Assembly (NCBI RefSeq): GCF_015082335.1
Contig: NZ_BLRL01000007.1
Coordinates: forward strand, 67,235 to 131,234
DNA: 64,000 nucleotides
DNA from: Moritella sp. F3
Lineage (GTDB): Bacteria; Pseudomonadota; Gammaproteobacteria; Enterobacterales; Moritellaceae
Direction of reading: 5' to 3'
Positions 10,679 to 22,223 of this stretch are shown one piece after another (the stretch's first letter is position 1; each line of letters opens with the position of its first letter). A program made the position numbers and the translations under genes. The notes beneath the pieces were generated by a model. It was not told the origin of the DNA. It saw only the letters and a list, made by a program, of their open reading frames with translations, and made no database searches.

Positions 10679-12407
<1,729 letters not shown>

Positions 12408-12468
12408 TGTTGACAAGTATACCATTGTCGTTTTTCCATAACTGTGCGGTAGATCATATGTTGTAATT

Positions 12469-13263
12469 TTATTTCACTTTCTGCCAAAATGATTCCATTT
12501 CACTTATAGAACAATCACTTAATGACTTACCATTCTGTAATGCAAGTACTTCTACCTGTCTAAATCTTTTTTCAAACTTTTCATTTGCCTTGCGGAGTGC
12601 TTGCTCAGGGTCTTGCTTTAAGTGGCGAGTGACATTCACAACAGAGAACAACAGATCACCTAATTCCTCTTCCAGTTTATCTGTATCTACAATGTGCGCA
12701 TCAGCCTCTTCTACGACCTCATCAATCTCCTCGTAAACCTTTGATAAAGCTTGCTTATAATGTTCAAAATCAAATTTAACATCCGCTGCACGCTGCTGTA
12801 TTTTTGCGGCTCTAACTAAGGCGGGTAAAGCATGAGGAATATTGTCTAATGCACTGAGATTCGTTGTTTTATCATGGCTTGATAAACGTTCTTTAGATTT
12901 TTGTTTTTGCCATGCATCAATAATACCAGCCTTGGAGTGTAGTTTTATTTCACCAAAAATATGTGGGTGACGTTGTAATAATTTATTCGCAAGTTGCTGG
13001 ATAACATCATCGAAACTAAATAAGGCTTGTTCTTGCCCCAATCGTGAGTAATAGAGGACATGATAAAGTAAATCACCTAATTCACCTTCCAACCCTTTAA
13101 TATCATTATTATCAATTGCGTCAATGACTTCGTAAGCTTCTTCAAGGGTAAATTTAGTGAGCGATTTAAAATCTTGTTGCAAGTGCCAAGGGCAGCCTGT
13201 ATCTGGGTTACGTAATTGTTCTAGCATCTGATGCAAATCGGCGATCGTGTACTTTTCTTTCAA
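12469..13263 (-). CDS. mazG: Nucleoside triphosphate pyrophosphohydrolase MazG
   Basis: Hydrolyses (d)NTPs to monophosphates and in E. coli moderates ppGpp-dependent responses. The 264 residues hold two MazG folds: the first with EEAYEVIDAI and GELGDLLYHVLYY, the second with EEIDEVVEEAD and EELGDLLFSVVN, which carry the acidic metal-binding residues. The start codon is TTG at 13263, preceded by AGGAG at good spacing; there is no better ATG nearby. In E. coli mazG follows relA directly; here the HD-GYP sensor and the ClsC-like gene lie between. Confidence 0.96.
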   Translation of the reverse strand: MKEKYTIADLHQMLEQLRNPDTGCPWHLQQDFKSLTKFTLEEAYEVIDAIDNNDIKGLEGELGDLLYHVLYYSRLGQEQALFSFDDVIQQLANKLLQRHPHIFGEIKLHSKAGIIDAWQKQKSKERLSSHDKTTNLSALDNIPHALPALVRAAKIQQRAADVKFDFEHYKQALSKVYEEIDEVVEEADAHIVDTDKLEEELGDLLFSVVNVTRHLKQDPEQALRKANEKFEKRFRQVEVLALQNGKSLSDCSISEMESFWQKVK

Positions 13264-13370
13264 AATAACTCCTATTAATTAAAGTTTTCAGCTAAAGAGC
13301 GTAGATCTAGGCTCATAGAGATAATGCTAAGTCATAAACCAAAGGCAAATGCTTTATCAAGGAGTATATA

Positions 13371-13436
13371 ATGATATGTCGCGTATTTGGAGTGGTGTCA
13401 TTAAATGTTCGAGGCGAGGAATATAATACGCGATAG
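13371..13436 (+). CDS. Possible 21-residue small ORF with a strong ribosome binding site
   Basis: ATG at 13371, preceded by AAGGAG seven bases upstream, opens a 21-codon frame (MICRVFGVVS...) ending TAG at 13436 inside a 13-bp stem-loop. It is on the plus strand in the 210-base gap between mazG and the HD-GYP gene. I have no homology support; the ribosome binding site and the hairpin over the stop are the only arguments. Confidence 0.2.
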   Translation: MICRVFGVVSLNVRGEEYNTR

Positions 13437-13460
13437 GCCACTATAGATGGCTTATCGCGT
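13428..13460. terminator. Stem-loop downstream of the HD-GYP gene
   Basis: 13-bp stem with a single G-U pair (13428-13440 with 13448-13460) and loop CTATAGA. It lies 13 bases past the stop of the minus-strand HD-GYP gene. A T-rich stretch follows on the minus strand (TATTATATT), so it is probably the terminator of that gene. Confidence 0.55.
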
Positions 13461-13473
13461 GGAAAAACTGTAA

Positions 13474-16400
13474 TTAAGCAGTTAATTTTTTACTAAAGTT
13501 CGTTTCATCGGCTTGCTGTGGCTGCAGGTATTTACTTACATCAACCTCATCTAATTGCTCAGGTTTCAGATATTCTTGGGCATATTTAATATGTGTACCA
13601 CTCTGTAAAAATAGCTTAAATAATTCGATATCTAAATGCTGGTCTAAAGCCATTTTGAACATGATATCAACGGCAACACTCACCGGTTTAGCTTTCTTAT
13701 AAGGACGGTCAGAAGCCGTTAACGCTTCAAATATATCCGCAATAACCAAGATTCGCTCTGGAATAGAAAGATCCTCAGCGGTTAGCTTACGCGGATAACC
13801 AGTGCCTTTAAGTGTTTCGTGGTGCGTTGAAGCATAACGTGGCACGCGACTTAATTCCGACGGAAACGGCAGATTTTCTAACATCTTAATCGTACTGATC
13901 ATATGTTCGTTAATCTTATATCTGTCTTCCGCCGTTAAAGTACCGCGGCTAATCGTCAGGTTATACACTTCACCCAAATTGTATTGATGCTCAGGTACAT
14001 CCATTTTAATACCATGTTTCGGATCAAACTCAACGTTACGTTCACGCTTGATAATATGTTCTGGCTTGTCAGACAATAATCGTTCAATCACCGGTAATCC
14101 TGATGATGTCGATACTTTAGCTAACTCTTCGACTGGTGATAGGCCAATGCTATCGTCAAAATGACGTAACCACGTTTGCGATGATAATGCTTTCACACGC
14201 TCAATCTTATCGTTACTCATGAATTCACCACCCACATTTGAAGTCGCAATAAACTCAAAGTCATCGGTTAGTTGCTGCTGCCTTGATGCCAGTACTGCCG
14301 CTATTTCGGCTTTATCAGCGGGTGCTGCTAGTTGCTGTGTTAACGCGGCTATTTCAGCATCACGCCACAATATTTCAAACCGAGCTCGGATCTCGTGAAT
14401 ACGGTTGTAGTTAGTTTCTAATTTACTGCCTTTATCAACAATGTGTTCAGGAGTTGTTATCTTGCCACAGTCATGTAGCCAAGCCGCGATCCTAAACTCA
14501 CGTTTCTCATCTGCATTAGCAAATTTAAAATCTTTGAATAAAGTCGCATTACTCTGCTCTGCTGCTTCAGCTAACATAATGCCAAGCTCTGGTACACGAT
14601 TACAATGTCCCGCTGTATAAGCAGACTTGTCATCAATCGCTTGGGCGATAAGTTTAATAAACGCCTCTAAAAACTCTTCTTGTGCGAGCTCGTGTTGCTT
14701 TAATGCCATAGACATTTCGTTTAATGATGTCGATAACTCCCATATCTCTTTGATCGGTGTATCAACCAACTTCACCTGATCATATTCCCGATTTTTTATT
14801 TGTTGAGCCTGCAGACGTAATTTATAAATAGGACGCACAATAGGCCCACTGAATAGCCAGGCTAACGGTAATATCAACAGCATGATACCAAGCGTGATCC
14901 CCACTGACATCGCGATACGTTGATTGACGCCACTATAAATAACCTCTTTCGGGATTATCACAGAAAAGAATTCCGTCGCATTATTACCTGGTTTAATCGG
15001 GCTAATATAAATAAACTGCGCCTCGCCATCAATCACCCGTTCAACAATTTTTCCGTATGCACTTTTTTGATTCGCTAATGCTAATAGCTCCGGGTAAGGG
15101 ATCATGATATTACCCCTAACCAACTGCCGATTATCCATCCATTTACTTTTCAGCACCTGTCGTTGCTCTAGCGTGATATTGCGAATAGCTAAATTAATGA
15201 TTGGCATCAGTTCGGCGTATTGCTCATTAAGCACAATATGAAATTCTGATGAATACCCTTGCGGTGCAATGCTAAATAGCCTGTGTAATTGTAAATTGCG
15301 ATGAAAATATTGCATCAACCCCGATTCTAATACCGCGCCACTATCAAGCAATGCAAAGTTTTCTCCCATTGACACAGATTTAAATGCGGCTTTTAAGGTT
15401 TTAAATTCAACCAGTTCAACATTCGGAAATTCTTGCTTTAACGACGGGATAATTGACCAACCAGCTAAGATGGCGACTTTCTTACCTTGCAAGTCAGCAT
15501 AGTCACTAATATAAGGCTGGTTATCTTTAGTTACTATGGCAAAGGGTAAATTATATATAGGCTCTGAATAGAGCCCTTTAATGGTATCTTCATTTGCTTG
15601 CTGTAGAGAGTGCAAACCATCCAGTGAGCCGTTATTGTATTTATCAACCAACTCCCCCCAAGTGAAACCATTAATAAATTCAAAATCAATACCCGTCATA
15701 TCTTCAATAAGATTTAAGAGATCAATCGCATAACCTTTCGGCTCACCTGATGCGGCAAAATCTATCGGCGCCCAATCATTTTGATTCGACATTTTTATAG
15801 AGGTTATTTGGCTTAATGCGCGGGTTTGTGCCGGGCTTAAGTCGAGTGGCTTAGCTGGAGGAACTGTAATAGTTTCGCTATTTTGACGATTAGAGGCAAT
15901 GACATCGCCCGATTTAAGGTAGATAAATGATTCAACCCCCGCATCATCACCAAGATTAAGCTGATTAACGGATAGTTTACTCGCTAACGACGACAGGACA
16001 ATATCAATGCCCAGTACATAACTTTTTTGACTATTCGCCTTCGACGAAAACTGCAAAGAATAAGTTTGGCCAGTGATCTTTAAGTGTTGGAATAAATAAG
16101 GCTTAGTTTTGGTGACGTCATCGGCATTAGCAGAGACAAACCAAGGTCGTTCGCTAGGAAAATAATTACTTTGAGTTGCTTTTAATTCACGTAACTCGAA
16201 ATCATGATTATAATAATACGTCTCGCGGATACGCTTGGTGGGCTCACCAGAAATTTTGATCACCACCCAACGGTCACTACTATCTGCAACTATTTTGTCT
16301 CGAACTATCGGCGAAGAATCAAGGTTGATAACTTGATAAAATTGGTTATTATCAGCGCCAATATAGATGCTGTAAAAGAGGGGGTTATCTTCCATTGATT

Positions 16401-16680
16401 TCGATAAGATATCGCGAATATCAATTTCATCGGCATCTATATCAAGCGTTCTGCTAATCGATACTAATAACTTTGCGGTACTGGTTGCATCAGACTCTAG
16501 ATCTTGTACATACTCACTCAGTTCTGCAGATGACACCGACAACATAGATAGCGCCTGCTCCGTTGCCATCTTTTGACTAAAGTGATATTGCAGTGAAATT
16601 GCCACCAGCGTGGTTAAAATGGTGGCGAGTAGAAACATCCCCCCCACGGTAAAGCGAAGTGAAAGCTTAGTCTGTGTCAT
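13474..16680 (-). CDS. Membrane sensor with Cache-like, SBP_bac_3-like, HAMP and split HD-GYP domains
   Basis: Predicted cyclic-di-GMP phosphodiesterase-type receptor of 1068 residues. After an N-terminal membrane helix comes a periplasmic double-Cache-like part (contains ERPWFVSAN), then a domain like bacterial family 3 solute-binding proteins (GEPKGYAIDLLNLIEDMTGIDFEF to LKSKWM), a second membrane helix (MSVGITLGIMLLILPLAWLF), a HAMP-like linker with PIVRPIYKLR, and a C-terminal HD-GYP domain. The HD pair is in WLHDCGK (H736-D737) and the signature HHETLKGTGYP ends at P963. The roughly 225 residues between them are far more than usual, so an insertion of about 150 residues with a coiled-coil part splits the domain. 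The start at 16680 is chosen for AGGGA eight bases upstream; an upstream TTG at 16701 is less likely. The ligand is unknown. Confidence 0.85.
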   Translation of the reverse strand: MTQTKLSLRFTVGGMFLLATILTTLVAISLQYHFSQKMATEQALSMLSVSSAELSEYVQDLESDATSTAKLLVSISRTLDIDADEIDIRDILSKSMEDNPLFYSIYIGADNNQFYQVINLDSSPIVRDKIVADSSDRWVVIKISGEPTKRIRETYYYNHDFELRELKATQSNYFPSERPWFVSANADDVTKTKPYLFQHLKITGQTYSLQFSSKANSQKSYVLGIDIVLSSLASKLSVNQLNLGDDAGVESFIYLKSGDVIASNRQNSETITVPPAKPLDLSPAQTRALSQITSIKMSNQNDWAPIDFAASGEPKGYAIDLLNLIEDMTGIDFEFINGFTWGELVDKYNNGSLDGLHSLQQANEDTIKGLYSEPIYNLPFAIVTKDNQPYISDYADLQGKKVAILAGWSIIPSLKQEFPNVELVEFKTLKAAFKSVSMGENFALLDSGAVLESGLMQYFHRNLQLHRLFSIAPQGYSSEFHIVLNEQYAELMPIINLAIRNITLEQRQVLKSKWMDNRQLVRGNIMIPYPELLALANQKSAYGKIVERVIDGEAQFIYISPIKPGNNATEFFSVIIPKEVIYSGVNQRIAMSVGITLGIMLLILPLAWLFSGPIVRPIYKLRLQAQQIKNREYDQVKLVDTPIKEIWELSTSLNEMSMALKQHELAQEEFLEAFIKLIAQAIDDKSAYTAGHCNRVPELGIMLAEAAEQSNATLFKDFKFANADEKREFRIAAWLHDCGKITTPEHIVDKGSKLETNYNRIHEIRARFEILWRDAEIAALTQQLAAPADKAEIAAVLASRQQQLTDDFEFIATSNVGGEFMSNDKIERVKALSSQTWLRHFDDSIGLSPVEELAKVSTSSGLPVIERLLSDKPEHIIKRERNVEFDPKHGIKMDVPEHQYNLGEVYNLTISRGTLTAEDRYKINEHMISTIKMLENLPFPSELSRVPRYASTHHETLKGTGYPRKLTAEDLSIPERILVIADIFEALTASDRPYKKAKPVSVAVDIMFKMALDQHLDIELFKLFLQSGTHIKYAQEYLKPEQLDEVDVSKYLQPQQADETNFSKKLTA

Positions 16681-16790
16681 TGTGTTCATCCCTAAATACA
16701 ATTACTGATTGTTCTATAAATATACCTGAAATTAGGTACACATCAACCACGTTTTTATATAAGTAACTGGATTAAAAAGAAACCACTAAA

Positions 16791-18347
16791 CTAAAGTATG
16801 TTCTTTGGGACAACTCTTCTCAGTTTAACGCCCAGTTGCTTGAACTTACTGACTCCACCATCGGGATTCCAATCAAGACTAATTCTCCACGCATTTTCCG
16901 GCTGCATTTCTTCCAACATGCCTTTTTTCACTTCGCCAGCCATTTTTTTAGATGGAATAATCACAAAGTTTTCAGTATTAAGGTGAGTACTGCGGGGATC
17001 AAGATTAAAAGTACCAATCACTGCAATGTCATCATCGATAACCATTGTCTTGGCATGTAATCCAAATATAGGCGGTTGTTCAAGCTGCTCTTGCATGACT
17101 TCCGACATGATCTTACGACGTATCTCAGCATCCGGCTTAAATTCATAAATTTCGACCCCGGTGTTGAGCAATTCTTTTCTATTTCTTTGATAACCACTAA
17201 ACGCCTCTAAATTATCATTTGATGCGAGGCTATTCGTCAGGATCTTAACTTCAATCCCCTTATCGACCAGTTTCTTAAAATGGTGACGGGTATGTTTTGT
17301 GGTGATCAAATAAGGCGTCTGGATCACCACCGATTTTGTTGCTGTTTGTAGTAATTCAACTAAACGTTCGGTTGCAATACCACTGCCGCCTAAAAATTCA
17401 GTTTGGTCATTTTTACCCGGTACATCCGAGATATATTCCACATCCGTTAACCATTGCAGTTCTTGTTTTTGCTGTATTTCTTCGATGGCTAACGGCATGT
17501 TTTTAATCTTGTTTCTGACACTTGGTACAAAATTACTGGGATCACAGGCGTATTCATGCAAAGCGGTAAAGTTCGGTGGGACAGAAGATTGCCCACTCTC
17601 CTTAATTAACGCTTGTATATCAACACTTAATTCATTATCCCAAAAATGATCAAATGACATTTGAATATCATTAGCAACACCGCCAACGAGTAATACATCA
17701 CGATCACGGAAGTTATATTCGTGGTCGTAGCCAAAATATTCATCAGCGACATTGCGTCCACCAGTGATCGACACTTGCCCATCAACCGTAAAGGTTTTAT
17801 TGTGCATACGCTGATTTAGCTGATGGAAGTTCGTCGTTAGATTAATCGCTTTATCAAAGAAGTTTTTGCCGACATTAAGCATCGGATTATAAATTTTTAT
17901 TGATATGTTTTCATGTTTAGCTAAAGTTAATAAATCTTCACCATTGGCTTCCACCATAATATCATCAACGAGAACCCGTACTTTTATGCCACGCTCAGCG
18001 GCTCTAACCAAGTAATCCGCGGCAATCAAGCCAATATTATCGGTGGAGAAAATAAAATATTGTACATCAATTGTTTTTTCGGCACGTTCCGTTAACCAGG
18101 CCCGAGACAACATTGCCTCTATTCCTTGCTCTAATACGTATACTCCGGTCTGAGCAACCATTTTATTCTCAACCGGTTTAAGATATTCCCCCAGCATTGG
18201 GCCATTGTTACTCGTAATATCAGTGCAATAATTTGTTTGTGATTCAGGAAATTGAATCGGCTTGCTACTACAAGCAGAAAGTAGCAACAGAGAGGCGACG
18301 AGGAGTGTCACACGCTTGTGTAAATTAGAAATTGAGTGATAAATCAT
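16791..18347 (-). CDS. ClsC-like phospholipase D family lipoprotein
   Basis: Member of the phospholipase D superfamily, most like cardiolipin synthase ClsC. The 518 residues begin with a signal peptide and lipobox LLSAC, so the protein is probably membrane-anchored on the periplasmic side. Two HKD motifs are intact: HNKTFTVDGQVSITGGRN in the N-terminal half and HAKTMVIDDDIAVIGTFNLD near the C-terminus. It sits between relA and the HD-GYP sensor, with 110 bases to the latter and a strong hairpin separating it from relA. Cardiolipin or phosphatidyl transfer is inference; a phospholipase cannot be excluded. It is slightly longer than E. coli ClsC, and the lipobox sets it apart. Confidence 0.85.
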   Translation of the reverse strand: MIYHSISNLHKRVTLLVASLLLLSACSSKPIQFPESQTNYCTDITSNNGPMLGEYLKPVENKMVAQTGVYVLEQGIEAMLSRAWLTERAEKTIDVQYFIFSTDNIGLIAADYLVRAAERGIKVRVLVDDIMVEANGEDLLTLAKHENISIKIYNPMLNVGKNFFDKAINLTTNFHQLNQRMHNKTFTVDGQVSITGGRNVADEYFGYDHEYNFRDRDVLLVGGVANDIQMSFDHFWDNELSVDIQALIKESGQSSVPPNFTALHEYACDPSNFVPSVRNKIKNMPLAIEEIQQKQELQWLTDVEYISDVPGKNDQTEFLGGSGIATERLVELLQTATKSVVIQTPYLITTKHTRHHFKKLVDKGIEVKILTNSLASNDNLEAFSGYQRNRKELLNTGVEIYEFKPDAEIRRKIMSEVMQEQLEQPPIFGLHAKTMVIDDDIAVIGTFNLDPRSTHLNTENFVIIPSKKMAGEVKKGMLEEMQPENAWRISLDWNPDGGVSKFKQLGVKLRRVVPKNIL

Positions 18348-18401
18348 TGGTCTTCCTTAACAAATAAAATCCATTTGCAGCTGTATTTTAGATAAAATTA
18401 A

Positions 18402-18440
18402 GGGAGGCGGAATACAACAAAAATTTGTATTCCCCCTCCC
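18402..18440 (-). terminator. Strong stem-loop after relA
   Basis: 16 paired bases with one mismatch (18402-18417 with 18425-18440), GGGAGG/CCTCCC at the base, a 7-nt loop, and TTAATTTTAT following on the minus strand. It probably ends relA transcription before the ClsC-like gene. Confidence 0.7.
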
Positions 18441-18477
18441 TATTCGTACATCTAGATTATAGTGCGCCAGATTACTT

Positions 18478-20724
18478 TTATTTTAAGCGTTTAGCGTAAA
18501 TAACCCCTTTGACCTGACTCATGCGGTTAGTCAAATGGCTTAGCGTATCGATATTAAATAACTCAATATTAATTTCTAATGTCGCCGTTTGTAACTTCGC
18601 ATCTGTACGCGTATTCATACCAACAACATGGATACGGTCATTGGCAAAAATAGTCGTTAAATCACGCAATAGTCCACTGCGATCACTTGCATGTACCACG
18701 AGCGTAACACCGTAGCCACCACTAAAGTCACCGCCCCATACCGCATCAATGATACGTTCTGGCTGACGACTGCTTAAATCAGCATACTGCAAACAGCCAT
18801 TACGGTGGATCGAGATACCACGACCCTGCGTAATATAACCAACGATCTCATCACCAGGGATCGGCTGACAGCAATTGGCGATATGCGTCATCAAGTTACC
18901 CATGCCTTCTACAACAATATGATCTTTGCTGCGTTTCTTCTTTGCCTGGTTTTGTGATTTTAGAACTTGTTGATCAACCAATTCTAACGCTAATTTATCT
19001 TCTTCTTCCGCTGTAGGCTGTAACAACAACACCTTAATGTGATTAATCACTTGGTTAAGGCGTGCATCACCACTACCAACCTGCGCTAATAAATCTTCTA
19101 AGGTATTAGAATTAAAGCGCTCAAACGCACAGCTAGCATCAGACAACTGTAGCTTAAGTTTGTGCAGTTCACCTTCCAGCATGTCTTTACCCGCAGCCAC
19201 ATTCTTATCGCGGTCTAAACGTTTAAAGTACGTATTGATCTTAGCGCGCGCGCGCGCTGATTTTACGTAACCTAAGTTTGGTAATAACCAGTCACGGCTT
19301 GGGTTTGGGTTTTTCTGGGTGATAATTTCTATCTGATCGCCAGTTTGCAGTTCATACGTGAACGGCACGATACGGCCACTGATCTTGGCCCCAATACAAC
19401 GGTGACCAACCATACTATGCACATAATAGGCAAAATCTAACGGCGTTGAACCTTGTGGCATATCAACCACATCACCTTTAGGCGTGAACACATAAACGCG
19501 ATCATCAAATACCTGACTACGTAGTTCATCAACTAAGCTGCCGCTTTCTGCCATGTCATCTTGCCATGCCAGTAACTTACGCAACCAATCAATTTTCTCT
19601 TCGTAGCTGCCTTTTTTAGTACTATCAGCGCCTTCTTTGTAACGCCAGTGTGCAGCAACACCTAATTCGGCGTCATCATGCATTTGTTTGGTACGGATCT
19701 GCACTTCAACCGCTTTACTCTCGTCGCCAACGGCAACCACAGTATGGATAGATTGATAACCATTGGCTTTCGGGTTCGCCACGTAATCATCAAACTCACT
19801 GGGAATCGGACGGAATAAGTTATGGATCACACCTAATGCGGCATAGCAATCTTGCAACTCTGCAGCGATCACGCGTACAGCGCGTACGTCATAAAGACCG
19901 GTGAAATCCAAATTCTTCTTCTGCATCTTTTTCCAGATGCTGTAGATATGTTTAGGGCGACCATACACTTCAACACGACCACCAGCAGCTTCAACACCTT
20001 CTTTAACTTGCGATACAAAGCTGTCGATAAACTCTTCACGGTCAATACGGCGTTCAAGTAACAGCTTCGCTATTTGCTTATACGTATCAGGGTGAGAATA
20101 ACGGAACGAAAGATCTTCAAGTTCCCATTTCAACTGACCAATACCAAGACGGTTTGCCAGCGGAGAATAGATATCAGCAATTTCTTTTGCTGCCAAAACG
20201 CGTTCTTCTTCAGAAGCATTCTTAACTTGGCGAAGATGACAAATACGTTCCGCTAACTTGATCACAATGGCACGCACATCATCAACAATCGCCATTAACA
20301 TACGACGTAGATTATCGATCTGCGTTTCAGATGGTTTTTGTGATTTCGCTTGTAGCGTACGGATCGCGTCCATCTCAACAACAGCAACAAGTAATGGTAA
20401 TAATTTACTGCCAAACAAACTTTCAATTTGTTCATTATTATATAATTTGGCATCAAAAAATGGATACAACAAGGCTACCTTTAGCGTATCCATGTCCATA
20501 TCCATCGTCATCAATATTTCGATCATTTCCACCCCGTAAGCAAGCAACGGGAAACGGAAACCAGCTTCATCTTCAAGAGATTCAGCTGCTTCTTTTAATG
20601 CTAATTGAGAATATAACTCAAATAATTCATCTTGCTCTGTCGAGGTGAGTGCTAGCGAAGACGTCCAGGTCTTCGCATCAAAGTCTTCCGGATTGGTCAA
20701 ATGAGAATCACGTACCGCAACCAT
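18478..20724 (-). CDS. relA: GTP pyrophosphokinase RelA
   Basis: Ribosome-associated ppGpp synthetase of the stringent response. The 748 residues show a degenerate N-terminal hydrolase domain (the HD pair is replaced in the LLYPFFDAKLY region), a synthetase domain with RPKHIYSIWKKMQ and IPSEFDDYVANPKANGYQSIHT, a TGS domain (VYVFTPKGDVVDMPQGSTPLDFAYYVH), and a C-terminal zinc-finger and ACT region. The EFDD sequence fits the ExDD form seen in synthetase-only RelA, in contrast to RxKD in bifunctional SpoT. AGGA precedes the ATG. It follows rlmD by 45 bases. A (GC)7 tract at 19244-19257 encodes an Ala-Arg run. Confidence 0.98.
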   Translation of the reverse strand: MVAVRDSHLTNPEDFDAKTWTSSLALTSTEQDELFELYSQLALKEAAESLEDEAGFRFPLLAYGVEMIEILMTMDMDMDTLKVALLYPFFDAKLYNNEQIESLFGSKLLPLLVAVVEMDAIRTLQAKSQKPSETQIDNLRRMLMAIVDDVRAIVIKLAERICHLRQVKNASEEERVLAAKEIADIYSPLANRLGIGQLKWELEDLSFRYSHPDTYKQIAKLLLERRIDREEFIDSFVSQVKEGVEAAGGRVEVYGRPKHIYSIWKKMQKKNLDFTGLYDVRAVRVIAAELQDCYAALGVIHNLFRPIPSEFDDYVANPKANGYQSIHTVVAVGDESKAVEVQIRTKQMHDDAELGVAAHWRYKEGADSTKKGSYEEKIDWLRKLLAWQDDMAESGSLVDELRSQVFDDRVYVFTPKGDVVDMPQGSTPLDFAYYVHSMVGHRCIGAKISGRIVPFTYELQTGDQIEIITQKNPNPSRDWLLPNLGYVKSARARAKINTYFKRLDRDKNVAAGKDMLEGELHKLKLQLSDASCAFERFNSNTLEDLLAQVGSGDARLNQVINHIKVLLLQPTAEEEDKLALELVDQQVLKSQNQAKKKRSKDHIVVEGMGNLMTHIANCCQPIPGDEIVGYITQGRGISIHRNGCLQYADLSSRQPERIIDAVWGGDFSGGYGVTLVVHASDRSGLLRDLTTIFANDRIHVVGMNTRTDAKLQTATLEINIELFNIDTLSHLTNRMSQVKGVIYAKRLK

Positions 20725-20769
20725 GTCTTAATTCCTAACAAGATTAAACAAAAATACACACGTTCATCT

Positions 20770-22104
20770 CTAAACGCGTTCAAATAACGCCATTGACTCA
20801 ACATGCCCAGTTTGTGGGAACATATCAATCATACCAAGGCGTGTTAATTTATAATGCTTTTCCATCAACAACTTCGAGTCTCGCGCTAATGTTGCCGGAT
20901 TGCAAGATACATAGACAATTTTCTTTGCTTTTAGTTTATGTAAATATTGCACTGTTTCAGCAGCACCTGCACGCGCCGGATCTAATAGTACTTTATCAAA
21001 GCTATTTTTAGCCCACGGTAGCTTAGAAAAGTCAGCCGATAAATCTGCTTGATAGAAGGTTGCATTGTCGACATTGTTCGTCGCTGCATTGATTTGCGCC
21101 TGACGCACCATTTCATCAACGCCTTCAACACCCACAACAGAATGACATAAACGCGCAACTGGTAAGCTAAAGTTACCACCACCACAGAACAAGTCTAATA
21201 CACGGTCTTCAGGGCTTAAATCCAACCAGTCTAGTGCTTGCGCAACCATCTTGTTATTCACGACAGGGTTAACTTGAATGAAATTACCCGGCGTGAAACT
21301 GAGTTTAAATTCACCGTCACTAAGCTGATACCATGCGGCAGGTGTATCTGGCGTTAATTTAACAACCGATTCAGGCTCAGGTTGCAGATAAACACTGACT
21401 TGCTGCTCATTAGCAAACGCTTGTAATAAACCTTGGTCTTTCTCATTTAGCGGTTTCAAAATACGGAACAAGCAAATAATGCCAGAATCTACCGCAAACA
21501 ACTCGATATGACCTAAATCACGACGTACTGTAAGCGTAGCAAGTAATGCGCGTAAAGGTTGAATCAATACTGACAAAGCTGGCACTAATACAGGGCACTG
21601 ATTAATCGCAACCAATGATTTGCTGTTACGCTCACGGAAACCAAAGGCTAATTGCTTGGCTTTACGATCGAACATGACACTTAAACGCGCTGTACGGCGA
21701 TATTCCCAAGGCTGGGATAAAATAGGATCGGCAAAGTTAATATCATTATTTTTACTGAAATTCTGTAACAAACTAAACAGCGCAGTTTGTTTATAATCAG
21801 CCTGAACTTCACTATCCAGTGTTTGTAAACTGCAGCCACCACACGTGGCATAATGTGGACATGCTGGTTCAATTCTTTGCTCTGATGGCGCTAATACTTT
21901 TCTTAATGTTGCTTTCGCATATTGCTTTTTTTGCTCAATAATATTCACTGATACGCGCTCACCTGGTAGTCCACCAGCAACGAATATCGCTTTGCCATCA
22001 AGACGACCAAAACCTAGACCTTGGTGATCTAACTTCTCAATAGTGATCTCGACCGCTTTACTCGGAGTTTTCTGTACTTTTTTTGCTTTATAAATTTGCG
22101 CCAT
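20770..22104 (-). CDS. rlmD: 23S rRNA (uracil-1939-C5)-methyltransferase RlmD
   Basis: Methylates U1939 of 23S rRNA. The N-terminal TRAM domain (EITIEKLDHQGLGFGRLDGKAIFV) is followed by four cysteines for a [4Fe-4S] cluster (C in ACPHYATCGGCSLQ and later), a SAM-binding fold with VLDLFCGGGNFSLP, and the catalytic segment LDPARAGA and YVSCNPATLARD. The ATG at 22104 matches the family start; a TTG four codons upstream (22116) is possible. It is divergent from barA and upstream of relA, the conserved barA/rlmD/relA arrangement. Confidence 0.97.
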   Translation of the reverse strand: MAQIYKAKKVQKTPSKAVEITIEKLDHQGLGFGRLDGKAIFVAGGLPGERVSVNIIEQKKQYAKATLRKVLAPSEQRIEPACPHYATCGGCSLQTLDSEVQADYKQTALFSLLQNFSKNNDINFADPILSQPWEYRRTARLSVMFDRKAKQLAFGFRERNSKSLVAINQCPVLVPALSVLIQPLRALLATLTVRRDLGHIELFAVDSGIICLFRILKPLNEKDQGLLQAFANEQQVSVYLQPEPESVVKLTPDTPAAWYQLSDGEFKLSFTPGNFIQVNPVVNNKMVAQALDWLDLSPEDRVLDLFCGGGNFSLPVARLCHSVVGVEGVDEMVRQAQINAATNNVDNATFYQADLSADFSKLPWAKNSFDKVLLDPARAGAAETVQYLHKLKAKKIVYVSCNPATLARDSKLLMEKHYKLTRLGMIDMFPQTGHVESMALFERV

Positions 22105-22223
22105 ATTGATATACAACTATTGCCTATGTCATCATTAGGGTATTATTCTAACCTGCTTTTCCGCTTTATACTTTAAATAACTTCTGTAGATGGCATTAAA
22201 CCCGATACCAATAAGATGACTTT

